A DNA stretch of 64,000 nucleotides from assembly GCF_010668805.1 (NCBI RefSeq), contig NZ_WUFT01000008.1, forward strand, positions 124,001 to 188,000, read 5' to 3'. Source of the stretch: Rhizobium phaseoli (lineage in GTDB: Bacteria > Pseudomonadota > Alphaproteobacteria > Rhizobiales > Rhizobiaceae). Of this stretch, positions 62,630 to 64,000 are shown in pieces (the stretch's first letter is position 1; every line of letters starts with the position of its first letter). The notes under the pieces are model-generated. The model made no database searches and was not told where the DNA came from. It saw only the letters and a list, made by a program, of their open reading frames with translations. A program made the position numbers and the translations under genes.

Positions 62630-64000
62630 TCACCCCGGCTTGGCGTCGATCATGGCGATCAGCGTGCGCAGCCGGTCGGCCTCGTAGGTGGGTTTGTCGG
62701 GGCGAAGGCGGGCGATGCGGGGGAAGCGCATGGCGACACCCGATTTATGCCGGGTCGAGCGATTGATGCCTTCGAAAGCCACTTCGACGACGAAACCGAA
62801 ATCCTTGTCGGCGCGCACCGCTCGCACCGGGCCGAAACGTTCGGTGGTATTGTTGCGCACGAACTTGTCGAGCACTTCGAGTTCGGCATCGGTGAAACCG
62901 AAATAGGCTTTGCCGACGGGCACTAGCTGTTCGCCGTCCTCGTCATCGGCCCAAACGCCGAAGGTGAAATCGGAATAGTAGCTGGAGCGCTTGCCGTGGC
63001 CACGCTGGGCATACATCAGCACCGCATCGACATTATAGGGATTGCGCTTCCACTTGAACCAGGGCCCTTTCATGCGGCCGGCCTGGTAGACGCTGTCGCG
63101 GCGCTTGATCATCACGCCCTCGATGACCGGATCGGGCGGGTCGGCACGGAGACGGTCAAGCTCGTCCCACGACGAAAACGGCACGAGCGGCGACAGGTCG
63201 AAACGGTCGTGGGGGGCGCGGTCGATGATCTCGGTCAACCGGTCGCGACGATCGATATAGGGGCGGCCGCGCACATCCTCCTCATCATCGAAGAGCAGGT
63301 CATAGGTGCGGATGAAGGCCGGGTAGTCGGCAAGCATCTTTGCCGTCACCGTCTTGCGGTTCAGCCGCTGCTGCAGGTCGGAAAAGGTTCGGGTCGGGCT
63401 GTTGGAGCGCGCGGTGCCGCCGACCAGCAACTCGCCATCGACGACGCCGGAAAAGCTGATGGCGCCGAGAATATCGGGAAAGGCACCGGATATGTCGTCG
63501 CCGGAGCGGGAATAGATCTTGCGCCGATCGCCGGAGCGGGAGAGCTGGACACGGATGCCGTCCCATTTCCATTCGGCGGCATAACTCGCCGGATCGAGAC
63601 CGGTGAGATCCCCCTCCTCCACCGGATTGGCAAGCATGACCGAATGGAAGATCGCCGGTGTGGCCAGCACCGGCTTTCCGCCGCCAGCCGCCAGCCATGC
63701 GAACAGCGTCTCATAGGGCGGCTGCAGGCCGTGCCAGAGGGTTTCGATCTCGGTCACGTCCCTATCGCCGAGGTCGGCCAGCGCCTGCTTGGCAAGCCGG
63801 GCGGAAACGCCAATGCGCATGGCGCCGGTCGCCAACTTGATGAAGGCGAAGCGGCCGGACGGATCCAGCCGGTCGAGCAGATCGCGGACGAAGCCGCGCA
63901 CTTCGGTGCGGCCGAGCGCGTTCATGCCGGCGACGACTTCGCCGAGACGCGGCTGCGAAAAGGCCGAGCGGTCGATATCCCGCTCATCGTCCCAGACGAG
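62630..64000 (-). CDS. ATP-dependent DNA ligase (5' part beyond the window)
   Basis: At least 456 residues are visible; the frame stays open to base 64000, so the N-terminus is missing. The nucleotidyltransferase motif I is EWKWDGIRVQL, with the AMP-accepting Lys before WDGIR. Motif III is VVDGELLVG, motif IV VIEGVMIKRRDS, and motif V PWFKWKRNPYNVDAVLMYAQRGHGKRSSYYSDFTFGVW. The N-terminal adenylation-independent helical domain (LARLAKQALADL-like) fits rhizobial LigB/LigC-type enzymes. It seals nicks in DNA repair using ATP. Partner exonuclease genes would lie outside. Confidence 0.9.
   Translation of the reverse strand, partial: LVWDDERDIDRSAFSQPRLGEVVAGMNALGRTEVRGFVRDLLDRLDPSGRFAFIKLATGAMRIGVSARLAKQALADLGDRDVTEIETLWHGLQPPYETLFAWLAAGGGKPVLATPAIFHSVMLANPVEEGDLTGLDPASYAAEWKWDGIRVQLSRSGDRRKIYSRSGDDISGAFPDILGAISFSGVVDGELLVGGTARSNSPTRTFSDLQQRLNRKTVTAKMLADYPAFIRTYDLLFDDEEDVRGRPYIDRRDRLTEIIDRAPHDRFDLSPLVPFSSWDELDRLRADPPDPVIEGVMIKRRDSVYQAGRMKGPWFKWKRNPYNVDAVLMYAQRGHGKRSSYYSDFTFGVWADDEDGEQLVPVGKAYFGFTDAELEVLDKFVRNNTTERFGPVRAVRADKDFGFVVEVAFEGINRSTRHKSGVAMRFPRIARLRPDKPTYEADRLRTLIAMIDAKPG

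Noticed and set aside
1-64000. tRNA, rRNA or tmRNA genes
   Set aside because: No cloverleaf with the T-loop GGTTCGAATCC-type box or rRNA-like conserved block was found by eye.

Overview
The window is GC-rich chromosomal DNA that looks like Rhizobium, most likely the R. leguminosarum/etli group. This assignment is an inference from the dmeR-dmeF nickel/cobalt pair, the ohr-ohrR pair, a TTG-started alpha-proteobacterial S21 gene, and the many palindromic and mosaic intergenic repeats typical of Rhizobiaceae. There are no rRNA or tRNA genes, no CRISPR array and no phage. It reads as ordinary core/accessory chromosome: short operons, many regulators with divergent targets, and repeats in most larger gaps.

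Layout. 0-9.8 kb: hemolysin-III membrane protein, universal stress protein, an orphan Tat leader in frame before a catechol-dioxygenase-like VOC protein, an AI-2E family permease, a FAD oxidoreductase, then a segment (polysaccharide deacetylase, DUF930, oligopeptidase B) bracketed by two inverted copies of a ~194-bp MITE-like element. 9.8-16.9 kb: drug-efflux MFS, SelO, PQQ glucose dehydrogenase, class A beta-lactamase. 17-26 kb: dmeRF with its operator, GNAT, two cytochromes c, LysE exporter, WYL regulator, metallophosphoesterase, Fe-type SOD, TauE/SafE. 26-36.7 kb: MFS, TetR with a large inverted-repeat operator facing a GST/NTF2/quinone-oxidoreductase operon, NAD synthetase, adenylate cyclase, EmrA/EmrB efflux with a divergent LysR regulator. 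36.9-48.5 kb: class IV aminotransferase, alcohol dehydrogenase, sugar isomerase, cupin, CorC-like CBS protein, trans-aconitate methyltransferase, a Zwf homologue, Nudix, DUF2267 and a HerA-like ATPase.

48.8-53.6 kb is the most unusual part. It holds a frameshifted ABC-F gene, a nucleotidyltransferase/HEPN-like overlapping pair with direct-repeat operators, and a second ABC-F gene preceded by a 23-codon leader ORF. That leader has a strong Shine-Dalgarno sequence, ends inside a 10-bp hairpin and can form a competing pairing, which is what a translation-attenuation leader looks like. 53.7-64 kb: a VOC/DUF1579/DUF899 operon with divergent MarR, ohr-ohrR with its box, rpsU, cspA, two tandem L,D-transpeptidases, a frameshifted small gene, a Tat-exported hydrolase and an ATP-dependent DNA ligase cut by the window edge.

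Functional themes are envelope remodelling and export (deacetylase, L,D-transpeptidases, Tat proteins), detoxification and redox stress (SOD, Ohr, GST, MFS and EmrAB pumps, beta-lactamase, ABC-F) and metal homeostasis (DmeRF).
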